From CAZAQB01 sp964487155 (GTDB lineage Bacteria > Pseudomonadota > Gammaproteobacteria > Nitrococcales > Nitrococcaceae), in the NCBI GenBank assembly GCA_964487155.1, contig CAZAQB010000024.1, forward strand, positions 1 to 32,800: a stretch of 32,800 bases of DNA. Direction: 5' to 3'. Positions 25,101-31,719 of this stretch are shown piece after piece. The position numbers and the translations under genes were made by a program. Under the pieces are notes generated by a model. It saw only the letters and a program-made list of their open reading frames with translations, ran no database searches and was not told where the DNA came from. How positions within the stretch are numbered: the stretch's first letter is position 1; every line of letters starts with the position of its first letter.

Positions 25101-26285
25101 CAGCCGGTGACTGTGGTCCGCCAGGGCGAAGCCGGCCAGGGGCGCCTCCAGCTCCCGGCCCAGGCCCAGCACCTTGAAGGCCTCCCCCATGCCGGAGGGC
25201 ATCAGCAACCGCTTGGCCTGGGCGGTGGCGTGCACCGCCTCGGCGTCCGGGCCCTGGCGCTGTATGGCCTCCAGCAACGTGGGAAGCCCGGCCCCCATCA
25301 GGAACTGGGCCTGGGTGGTGAAGCCCAGCAGTTCGAGGCCCGCTGCGGTGCCGGCCTCGGCGGCAGCGGTGAAATCCACGAACGCGGTGATGTCCTGCAG
25401 CCCCGGCAGGAAGAAGGGGTCGTCGTGGGCCCGGTGACGGTAGTGGCAGATCAGCGTGCCCATGGCTCGCTGGGGATGGTAGTACTCGCTGCGGGGGTAG
25501 CCGTAGTCCAGGAACAGTGCGGCGCCCCGGGCGAGGCAGGCGGCCAGCCCCTGGAACCAGCCGCCCAGCAACGGGCACCACTCGGAGACGTAGCCGGAGG
25601 GCAGCGGCGCGCCGAGATCCCCCTCAATGGCGGCCAGGGCCGCGGTCAGCGATTCGCAGGCCGGCGCCAGGCTCCAGTCGAGCGCCGCGCCGGGGGCGCC
25701 GACACAGAGTTCCCAGGGGCCCTCGCGCCCGGTCTGAAAGCGCTTCACCGGCAGTGCATCCAGCACCTCGTTGGCCAGCACCACGCCCGTGACCGGCACT
25801 CGCGGCCAGCCGTCCAGCCAATGCACCCTTGGCAGCAGGTGGGGCACGCTGCGCTCCAGGGTCGCCCGCTGCTCCGCGCGCAGGGCGGCGCTCACCTCCA
25901 GCAGCAGGTAGCGCGCCGGCAGCGCGTCGTGCTGTTCCAACTCGGCCAGCACCTCGGCAGCCATGCGCCCGGTGCCGGGACCCAGCTCCAGCACGTCGCC
26001 GCCGCCAAGGGACTCCAGAATCGCGGCGCACTGCGCCGCCAGCGTGCGGGAGAAAAGCGCCGACTCCAGGGGCGCCGTGGTGAAGTCGCCGCCGGACCCG
26101 AAGCGCCGGGCGCCGGCGCTGTAGTAGCCCAGGCCCGGCTCGTACAGGGCCATCTGCATGTAGCGGTCGAAGGGCAGCACGCCGCCGGCCTCCTCGACCG
26201 CGGCGCGGATGCGCGCCAGCAGGCGCTCGCTGTGCGCGCGCGCCTCGGGGTCCGGCTCCGGAAAGGGGGAAGGTGTCGCTCGCAC
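25098..26285 (-). CDS. MidA-family SAM-dependent methyltransferase (NDUFAF7-like)
   Basis: 395 residues. MALYEPGLGYY, GGDFTTAP (65-72) and the SAM loop VLELGPGTGRM (98-108) define the family. An ANEVLDALPV segment carries the acidic post-motif, and a C-terminal FLDYGYPRSEYYHP is also typical. The mitochondrial homologue NDUFAF7 dimethylates an arginine of a complex I subunit; the bacterial substrate is not established. The start is taken at GTG 26285, 15 bases after the folK stop, because the frame further upstream lies inside folK. The ribosome binding site is weak, so coupling to folK translation is likely. The stop codon belongs to the 167-bp palindromic element. Confidence 0.85.
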   Translation of the reverse strand: MRATPSPFPEPDPEARAHSERLLARIRAAVEEAGGVLPFDRYMQMALYEPGLGYYSAGARRFGSGGDFTTAPLESALFSRTLAAQCAAILESLGGGDVLELGPGTGRMAAEVLAELEQHDALPARYLLLEVSAALRAEQRATLERSVPHLLPRVHWLDGWPRVPVTGVVLANEVLDALPVKRFQTGREGPWELCVGAPGAALDWSLAPACESLTAALAAIEGDLGAPLPSGYVSEWCPLLGGWFQGLAACLARGAALFLDYGYPRSEYYHPQRAMGTLICHYRHRAHDDPFFLPGLQDITAFVDFTAAAEAGTAAGLELLGFTTQAQFLMGAGLPTLLEAIQRQGPDAEAVHATAQAKRLLMPSGMGEAFKVLGLGRELEAPLAGFALADHSHRL

Positions 26286-26299
26286 GGCTGCCAGCTCGG

Positions 26300-26791
26300 C
26301 TAATCCAGTGGCAGGGCCACCGGCCGCAGGTCGGGCGCCGGATCGGGGAACTCCCGCCACAACTCGGCGAAGCTGCGGCCCGACTCGGGATGAAGCTGGT
26401 CACCGGCGATCTCCGCCAGGGGGCCCAGCACGAACGCCTGGGTCAGGATCTCCCGCCGCGGCAGATGCCAGCCGTCCCCGTCCAGCACCGATTCACCATA
26501 GGTCAGCAGATCCAGATCCAGGGTGCGGGCCACGAAGCCCCGGGTGCTGGGCGCCCGGCCGTGCTCCGATTCCAGCTCTCGCAGCTCCGCCACCAGCTCG
26601 GCGGGCTGCAGGACGGTATCGAAGCCCACCACCAGATTCAGGAAGTCCGCCCCCTCGAACCCCACCGCGGCGTTGCGGTACACACGCGAGGCGGCCACCG
26701 GCCCGAAACGCCGGCGCAGGGTCCGCACCGCCAGCGGCACATGGTGCTCCGGCTCGATATTGCTGCCGATACTGACGTAGACCCGGGTCAT
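26300..26791 (-). CDS. folK: 6-hydroxymethyl-7,8-dihydropterin pyrophosphokinase
   Basis: 163 residues. It transfers pyrophosphate from ATP to 6-hydroxymethyl-dihydropterin in folate synthesis. VSIGSNI near the start, NLVVGFDT in the pterin site, and RTLDLDLLTYG at 89-99 with metal-binding Asp92 and Asp94 are present, as is the PRREI segment. The start overlaps the folB stop by 4 bases (ATGA). Together with folB and the distant pabBC, the window supplies several folate steps. Confidence 0.95.
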   Translation of the reverse strand: MTRVYVSIGSNIEPEHHVPLAVRTLRRRFGPVAASRVYRNAAVGFEGADFLNLVVGFDTVLQPAELVAELRELESEHGRAPSTRGFVARTLDLDLLTYGESVLDGDGWHLPRREILTQAFVLGPLAEIAGDQLHPESGRSFAELWREFPDPAPDLRPVALPLD

Positions 26792-27150
26792 GAGGCAGGC
26801 GCCTGTCCCCGCTCCAGGCGCACCGCCACCCCTTTGGCGCCGGCCAGGGCGCCGGGCTTGCGCACCGTCACCCGCACCCAGGGCACGCCGAGCTCATCGC
26901 GCAGCAGGCCCGCAACGCTTTCCGCCACGGTCTCCACCAGCTGTGCCTGCAGCCCCGCGACATGGGCCCTCACCCGGTCCGCCACCGCCTGATAGTCGAG
27001 GGCGGCGGTGATGGAATCGGCCGCCGCGGCGGCCGCGGCATCGACGGCCAGTTCCAGATCCAGCACCAGCACCTGGCTCAGCCGGCGTTCCCAGGTATGC
27101 ACGCCGATCACCGTCTCGCAGCGCAGCTCGCTCACCAGCACCACGTCCAT
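26788..27150 (-). CDS. folB: Dihydroneopterin aldolase
   Basis: 120 residues. It converts 7,8-dihydroneopterin to 6-hydroxymethyl-dihydropterin, the substrate of FolK. Catalytic and pterin-binding residues are visible: Glu21 in GVHTWER, Tyr53 in LDYQAV, Glu73, and Lys98 in VRKPGAL. A run of alanines at 39-44 is unusual but within a loop or helix. ATG 27150 is preceded by GGGAG and matches the family N-terminus MDVVLVSELRCETVIGV; the longer frame upstream is ignored. First gene of folB-folK-midA, divergent from plsY. Confidence 0.93.
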   Translation of the reverse strand: MDVVLVSELRCETVIGVHTWERRLSQVLVLDLELAVDAAAAAAADSITAALDYQAVADRVRAHVAGLQAQLVETVAESVAGLLRDELGVPWVRVTVRKPGALAGAKGVAVRLERGQAPAS

Positions 27151-27307
27151 GGAGACTCCCAGAAACTTGCCTGAAGGGCGCCGCCGGTGTAGGCCATGCC
27201 CCGGACCGGCGGTCGCTGGGGGCATGGTACCCGCCCGGGGGAGGCGGCCAGAAGGGCAATCAGCCTTGGGATTGACCGGGACCGGCGCGCCGGGTGCAAT
27301 AGACGGC

Positions 27308-27904
27308 ATGCTGCTCGGTGCCACGTTGGTTGTCGCCGCCTACCTGCTGGGGTCTCTGTCCTCGGCGGTGCTGGTGTGCCGGGCCCTGGGCCTGCCGGAC
27401 CCCCGGGGAGAGGGCTCGGGCAACCCGGGGGCCACCAACGTGCTGCGCTTCGGCGGTCGCAAGGCAGGCGCCCTGACCCTGGCGGGTGACTTCCTGAAGG
27501 GTGTCCTGCCGCTGGCGGCCGCGCGCCTGCTGGACCAGGACCCAGGCGTGCTGGGCCTGGTCGGCCTGGCCGCTTTTCTGGGCCATCTCTACCCGGTGTT
27601 CTTCGGGTTCCAGGGGGGCAAGGGGGTGGCCACCGGCCTGGGCGTGCTGCTGGGCTGGCACTGGCTCGCCCTGGCGCTGACCGTGGCCGTCTGGCTCGCC
27701 ATGGCGGCCGCCTTCCGGATCTCTTCCCTGTCGGCGCTGACCGCCTTTCTACTGGCACCGGCCATCGTCCACTGGGTGAGCGCGGCACCGGCGCTCACCG
27801 CCGCCACCGCGGCCATGACCCTGCTCACCTACTGGCGCCACCGCAGCAATATTGCCAATCTCATCGCCGGCAAGGAAGACCGCATCGGGACTAATCGGCG
27901 CTGA
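27308..27904 (+). CDS. plsY: Glycerol-3-phosphate acyltransferase PlsY
   Basis: 198 residues, integral membrane, about five hydrophobic segments. It transfers an acyl group from acyl-phosphate to glycerol-3-phosphate, the first step of phospholipid synthesis. Conserved motifs are GSGNPGATNVLR (36-47), the Lys-Gly segment after the second helix, and GHLYPVFFGFQGGKGVATG (92-110). ATG 27308 is chosen because the family begins at the first membrane helix (ATLVVAAYLLGSLSSA). It is convergent with tsaD, with a REP-like pair between. Confidence 0.95.
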   Translation: MLLGATLVVAAYLLGSLSSAVLVCRALGLPDPRGEGSGNPGATNVLRFGGRKAGALTLAGDFLKGVLPLAAARLLDQDPGVLGLVGLAAFLGHLYPVFFGFQGGKGVATGLGVLLGWHWLALALTVAVWLAMAAAFRISSLSALTAFLLAPAIVHWVSAAPALTAATAAMTLLTYWRHRSNIANLIAGKEDRIGTNRR

Positions 27905-27921
27905 GCCGGCGTCAGGTCAAT

Positions 27922-27954
27922 GCTGGGATTACGCGACGCTTCATCCCAGCCTAC
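27922..27954 (-). repeat. REP-like hairpin between plsY and tsaD, first copy
   Basis: GCTGGGAT ... ATCCCAGC then CTAC; on the minus strand it starts GTAGGCTGGGAT with core GAAGCGTCGCG. It forms an inverted pair with the next element, separated by CCCC. Confidence 0.75.
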
Positions 27955-27958
27955 CCCC

Positions 27959-27989
27959 GTAGGCTGGGTTGAGCGAAGCGAAACCCAGC
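27959..27989 (+). repeat. REP-like hairpin between plsY and tsaD, second copy
   Basis: GTAGGCTGGGTT, core GAGCGAAGCG, then AAACCCAGC. The stem GCTGGGTT/AACCCAGC is perfect. Paired tail to tail with 27922-27954, between convergent genes; the two hairpins may serve as a bidirectional transcript end. Confidence 0.78.
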
Positions 27990-28020
27990 AGCCTGGCCGG
28001 CGGCGCAGCCGCCCGGCCGC

Positions 28021-29046
28021 TCAGGCCACCGCCACCGGGTGGAGCGATTCCAGCGGCCAGCGGGGAGTGACATCGAAGCCCGGGCTCGGGTCCCGCTCGC
28101 CGGATCTCATGCGCAGCCAGCCCAGGTAGGCCACCATGGCGCCGTTGTCGGTGCAGAAGGCGAGCCGGGGGAAGTGCACGCTCGCCTCCAGGGGCTCGGC
28201 CATCCTCGCCAGGCGGGCACGGATGGCCTGGTTGGCACCCACGCCGCCGGCCACCACCAGCCGCCGGGCGCCGGTCTCCTGCAGGGCCCGGCGGCACTTG
28301 ATGGCCAGCGTGTCGGCCACGGCATCCTGAAACGCGCGGGCAATGTCGGCCCGGGCGCCTTCGTCTCCCGCATGGGCGGTTGTGGTTTTCAGGGCGTGGG
28401 TCTTGAGGCCGCTGAAGCTGAAATCCAGGCCCGGGCGGTCGGTCATGGGCCGGGGAAACCGAAACCGGCCGGGGTCGCCGCCGGCGGCCAGTCGCTCCAG
28501 TTCAGGGCCGCCAGGGTAGGGCAGACCCAGCAGCTTGGCGGTCTTGTCGAAGGCCTCCCCCACGGCGTCGTCCAGGGACTCCCCCAGCAGCCGGTAGCGG
28601 CCCAGCCCCGCCACCTGCACCAGCTGGGTGTGGCCACCGGAGATCAGCAGGGCGACGAACGGGAAGGCTGGCGGGTCCGGCTCCAGCAGGGGGACCAGCA
28701 GGTGGGCCTCCATGTGGTGGACGCCCAGGGCGGGCCGGCCGAGAGACCAGGCCATGCCGCGGGCCACCGCGGCACCGGCCAGCAACGCCCCCACCAGCCC
28801 GGGGCCGCGGGTGTAGGCGATGCCGTCCAGCGCCCCCGGCGCCAGGCCGGCCTCGGAGAGGCATTCCGCCACCAGGGCGGGCAGCTTGCGCACGTGATCC
28901 CGGGACGCGAGCTCGGGCACCACGCCGCCGTAGCCAGCGTGGGTTGCCACCTGGCTGTAGAGCCGGTGGGCGCGCAGGCCTGCGTCGCTGTCGTAGATGG
29001 CGACGCCGGTCTCGTCGCAGGAGGTCTCGATTCCCAGTATCCGCAT
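28021..29046 (-). CDS. tsaD: tRNA N6-adenosine threonylcarbamoyltransferase TsaD
   Basis: 341 residues. With TsaB/TsaE it transfers threonylcarbamoyl from TC-AMP to A37 of ANN-decoding tRNAs. The metal site HMEAH has His111 and His115 as in E. coli; ISGGHTQL (135-142), DDAVGEAFDKTAKLLGLPYPGG and FCTDNGAM near the end are intact. The start ATG 29046 gives the family N-terminus MRILGIETSCDETGVAIYD and has AGGAGG 11 bases upstream. It is divergent from rpsU, the classic arrangement upstream of the macromolecular synthesis operon. Confidence 0.97.
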   Translation of the reverse strand: MRILGIETSCDETGVAIYDSDAGLRAHRLYSQVATHAGYGGVVPELASRDHVRKLPALVAECLSEAGLAPGALDGIAYTRGPGLVGALLAGAAVARGMAWSLGRPALGVHHMEAHLLVPLLEPDPPAFPFVALLISGGHTQLVQVAGLGRYRLLGESLDDAVGEAFDKTAKLLGLPYPGGPELERLAAGGDPGRFRFPRPMTDRPGLDFSFSGLKTHALKTTTAHAGDEGARADIARAFQDAVADTLAIKCRRALQETGARRLVVAGGVGANQAIRARLARMAEPLEASVHFPRLAFCTDNGAMVAYLGWLRMRSGERDPSPGFDVTPRWPLESLHPVAVA

Positions 29047-29082
29047 GGCCGCGGCGGCCTCCTGATTGCGCAATGACGGCTT

Positions 29083-29111
29083 TTGCCAAGACCCCGGGCG
29101 GCGTGTAGACT
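29083..29111 (+). promoter_or_regulatory. Sigma70-like promoter of rpsU-yqeY-dnaG
   Basis: -35 TTGCCA (29083-29088), 17-base spacer, -10 TAGACT (29106-29111). A 7-bp hairpin, CCGCCTG/CAGGCGG (29119-29125 with 29132-29138), lies at the predicted 5' end of the mRNA. Confidence 0.65.
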
Positions 29112-29185
29112 TTAGCGCCCGCCTGATCTGCCAGGCGGTGATCTTCTGCGTCCTGGCAAACCGAAAACCCAAGGTCCAGCACTCT

Positions 29186-29401
29186 ATGCCGAACGTCAAG
29201 GTCCGCGAGAACGAGCCCTTCGAGGTGGCCCTGCGCCGCTTCAAGCGCTCCTGCGAGAAGGCCGGCATTCTCTCCGAAATCCGCCGGCGCGAGTTCTACG
29301 AGAAGCCCACCCAGGTCCGCAAGCGCAAGCAGGCTGCCGCCGTGAAGCGCCACGCCAAGCGCCTGCAGCGCGAGCACCAGCGCCGCCAGCGACTCTACTG
29401 A
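29186..29401 (+). CDS. rpsU: 30S ribosomal protein S21
   Basis: 71 residues, the standard length: MPNVKVRENEPFEVALRRFKRSCEKAG followed by a very basic C-terminus rich in Arg and Lys that contacts 16S rRNA. S21 assists translation initiation. It is the first gene of the macromolecular synthesis operon, about 70 bases downstream of the promoter, with a weak AAGG ribosome binding site. The next gene starts 10 bases after its stop. Confidence 0.98.
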   Translation: MPNVKVRENEPFEVALRRFKRSCEKAGILSEIRRREFYEKPTQVRKRKQAAAVKRHAKRLQREHQRRQRLY

Positions 29402-29411
29402 CCACCCGCCG

Positions 29412-29864
29412 ATGAGCGCCCTGCGCAGCCGCATCGACGAAGCCGTCAAGCACGCCATGAAAAGCGGTGACCGGCGGCGGCTGGGCACCCTGCGCCTGAT
29501 CACGGCCGCCATCAAGCAGGTGGAGGTGGACACCCGCAAGGCGCCCACCGACGACGACGTGTGGGCGGTTCTGAGCCGCATGGTCAAGCAGCGGCGGGAG
29601 TCCATCGAGCATTACGACCGGGCCGGCCGGGACGACCTGTCGGTGGCGGAGCGTGCGGAACTCGAGGTGGTCGGGGAGTTCCTGCCTGAGCCTCTGAGCG
29701 ATGCCGAGCTGAGCTCCCTGTTGGAGGCGGCGCTGGCGGAGACGGGCGCGGCAGGCCCCAAGGACATGGGCCGGGTGATGGCGGCCCTCAAGCCCCGGGT
29801 CCAGGGGCGGGCGGACATGGGGGCGCTCAGTGCCCGGGTGCGGGCCCGGCTGACCGGCGCCTAG
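29412..29864 (+). CDS. GatB/YqeY domain protein
   Basis: 150 residues, the usual length of the YqeY family. LRSRIDEAVKHAMKSGD, LGTLRLITAAIKQVEVD and the C-terminal DMGRVMAALKPRVQGRADMGALSA match the tRNA-binding tail domain of the GatB amidotransferase subunit. The cellular role of free-standing YqeY proteins is unclear. It lies between rpsU and dnaG with short spacing, presumably in the same transcript; E. coli lacks a gene here. Confidence 0.92.
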   Translation: MSALRSRIDEAVKHAMKSGDRRRLGTLRLITAAIKQVEVDTRKAPTDDDVWAVLSRMVKQRRESIEHYDRAGRDDLSVAERAELEVVGEFLPEPLSDAELSSLLEAALAETGAAGPKDMGRVMAALKPRVQGRADMGALSARVRARLTGA

Positions 29865-29877
29865 CCCGGACGCCTCG

Positions 29878-31605
29878 GTGTCCGGCCGCATTCCCGAGCC
29901 CTTCATCGACGAGGTCCTGGCGCGAACCGACATCGTCGACCTGGTGGGCTCACGGGTCGCCCTGAAACGGGGCGGAGCCAACTACCTGGGCCTGTGCCCC
30001 TTCCACACCGAGAAGACTCCGTCGTTCACCGTCAGCCCCAGCAAGCAGTTCTATCACTGCTTCGGGTGCGGCGCCCACGGCACCGCGATCCGATTCCTGA
30101 TGGAGTACGACCGGCTCGACTTCCGGGAGGCCATCGGCGAGCTGGCCCGAAACGCCGGCCTGGAACTCCCGGCCGAGGCGGAAGGCCCAGCGGGACCGGA
30201 CCACTCCGGGCTGTACCGGGTACTGGCCGAGGCTGATCGTTGCTACCAGGGCTGGCTGCGGCGCCATGCCGGGCGGGAGCGTGCGATCAGCTACCTGAAG
30301 CGGCGGGGTATCCGGGGCCGGGTGGCCGCCGACTATGGACTGGGCTTCGCGCCGCCGGGGTGGGACACCCTGCTGCGGGCACTGGACCAGCCCGAGCAGA
30401 TGCTGGAGGCCGGCCTGGCGGCACGCCGGGATGACCGTGTTTACGACCGCTTCCGCGACCGCATCATGTTCCCGATCCGGGACCGGCGCGGCCGGGTTCT
30501 GGGCTTCGGCGGGCGCATCCTGGATCAGGGCGAGCCGAAGTACCTGAACACTCCGGACACGCCGGTGTTCCACAAGGGCCGGGAGATTTACGGGCTGTTC
30601 GAGGCGCTGGAGCGCGGCCGCCACCCTTCGCGGCTGCTGGTGGTGGAGGGCTACCTGGACGTGCTGGCCCTGACCCAGGCCGGGGTCGAGGGAGCGGTGG
30701 CGGCGCTGGGCACCAGTGTCGCAACGGCCCAGGTGGAGAGCCTGTTCCGCACCGCTCCGGAAGTGGTGTTCTGCTTCGACGGGGACGAGGCTGGCCGCAA
30801 AGCCGCGTGGCGCGCCCTGGAGAACACACTGCCCGCGCTGCGCGACGGCCGCCAGGCCGGCTTCCTGTTCCTGCCCGACGGGGAGGATCCGGACAGCCTG
30901 GTGGGCCGGGAAGGCGCGGAAGCCTTCCAGCAACGGCTCGCCGGGGAGGCCCGCCCGCTGGCGGACGTGCTGCTGGCGCAGCTCACGAACCGGGTGGACA
31001 TGAGCAGCCTGGAAGGCCGCGCCCGTCTGGTGGAAGACGCCCTGGCGCTGCTCGGCCGGCTGCCGGCCCAGGCCCTGCGCCGGCTGCTGCTGGAGCGGCT
31101 GTCGTCCCTCGCCCAGGTGTCGCCGGAGTACCTGGAGGGCCGCCTGGATGGCGGCGAGGCTCACGAGGGCCCGCCCGCCCCGGTGCCAGGGCGCGGGCGC
31201 CGGCCTGGAATGGAGCGATCGGCCATGAGAGTGGCAATTGGTCTACTGATTCACAGACCAGCGCTTGCCGCCATGGTAATTGATCGAGACTGGCTGGAAA
31301 GCCTGGATAGCCCGGGGGCCGAGCTGCTGCGCGAGCTGCTTGAGATCACCCGGCACAACCCCAAGATCAGCACCGCAGGGTTGATTCAGCGTTTCCAGGG
31401 AACGGAACACGAACGGGCGGTGACGCGGCTGGCGCTATGGCAGCCGGCGGGCGACACCGAAGGGCAGGAAAAGGAGTTCGCGGACAGCCTGCAACATTTG
31501 CAGGCGTTGATGAAGCGTCAACGCCTGCAATACTTGAGCGAACGGCTAACCCTCGGTCAGTTGACCGCAGAGGAACTGGCCGAGTGGCGGCGACTCAAAC
31601 AGTAA
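29878..31605 (+). CDS. dnaG: DNA primase
   Basis: 575 residues. It makes RNA primers at the replication fork. The zinc-binding domain has Cys40-x2-His43 and Cys61-x2-Cys64; the RNA polymerase core has a TOPRIM fold with VVEGYLDVLAL near 255 and FDGDEAG near 300. The C-terminal helicase (DnaB)-interacting domain occupies about 440-575. GTG 29878 gives the family N-terminus SGRIPEPFIDEVL; the ribosome binding site is weak. The part encoding the C-terminal domain is visibly lower in GC than the linker before it, and it contains a 13-bp perfect hairpin 75-108 bases before the end of the gene. Confidence 0.97.
   Translation: MSGRIPEPFIDEVLARTDIVDLVGSRVALKRGGANYLGLCPFHTEKTPSFTVSPSKQFYHCFGCGAHGTAIRFLMEYDRLDFREAIGELARNAGLELPAEAEGPAGPDHSGLYRVLAEADRCYQGWLRRHAGRERAISYLKRRGIRGRVAADYGLGFAPPGWDTLLRALDQPEQMLEAGLAARRDDRVYDRFRDRIMFPIRDRRGRVLGFGGRILDQGEPKYLNTPDTPVFHKGREIYGLFEALERGRHPSRLLVVEGYLDVLALTQAGVEGAVAALGTSVATAQVESLFRTAPEVVFCFDGDEAGRKAAWRALENTLPALRDGRQAGFLFLPDGEDPDSLVGREGAEAFQQRLAGEARPLADVLLAQLTNRVDMSSLEGRARLVEDALALLGRLPAQALRRLLLERLSSLAQVSPEYLEGRLDGGEAHEGPPAPVPGRGRRPGMERSAMRVAIGLLIHRPALAAMVIDRDWLESLDSPGAELLRELLEITRHNPKISTAGLIQRFQGTEHERAVTRLALWQPAGDTEGQEKEFADSLQHLQALMKRQRLQYLSERLTLGQLTAEELAEWRRLKQ
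31498..31530 (+). promoter_or_regulatory. 13-bp perfect hairpin inside the dnaG 3' end
   Basis: TTGCAGGCGTTGA (31498-31510), loop TGAAGCG, then TCAACGCCTGCAA (31518-31530). No T-run follows. It may be an RNA processing or stability signal in the dnaG-rpoD part of the transcript; no function is shown by sequence alone. Confidence 0.5.
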
Positions 31606-31639
31606 GCCGCCACAGGATCATCTGCCGGCGACCTTTGTC

Positions 31640-31667
31640 TTGTCAAGGCAGGATCTGTCGCTATAAT
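31640..31667 (+). promoter_or_regulatory. Sigma70-like promoter of rpoD
   Basis: -35 TTGTCA (31640-31645), 16-base spacer, -10 TATAAT (31662-31667, perfect consensus). It lies in the 114-bp dnaG-rpoD gap and would let rpoD be transcribed apart from dnaG. A GGGGGCCCCC palindrome (31683-31692) lies in the predicted leader. Confidence 0.8.
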
Positions 31668-31719
31668 GCGCGGTTCCCCGCAGGGGGCCCCCGAGAGCCC
31701 GAGGCAGCAAACCGAGACT

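Noticed and set aside
24829..25581. N-terminal extension of the cyclase across the palindromic element into midA
   Set aside because: Receiver-domain homology starts at ATG 24828; the extension is translated repeat sequence and antisense or out-of-frame midA.
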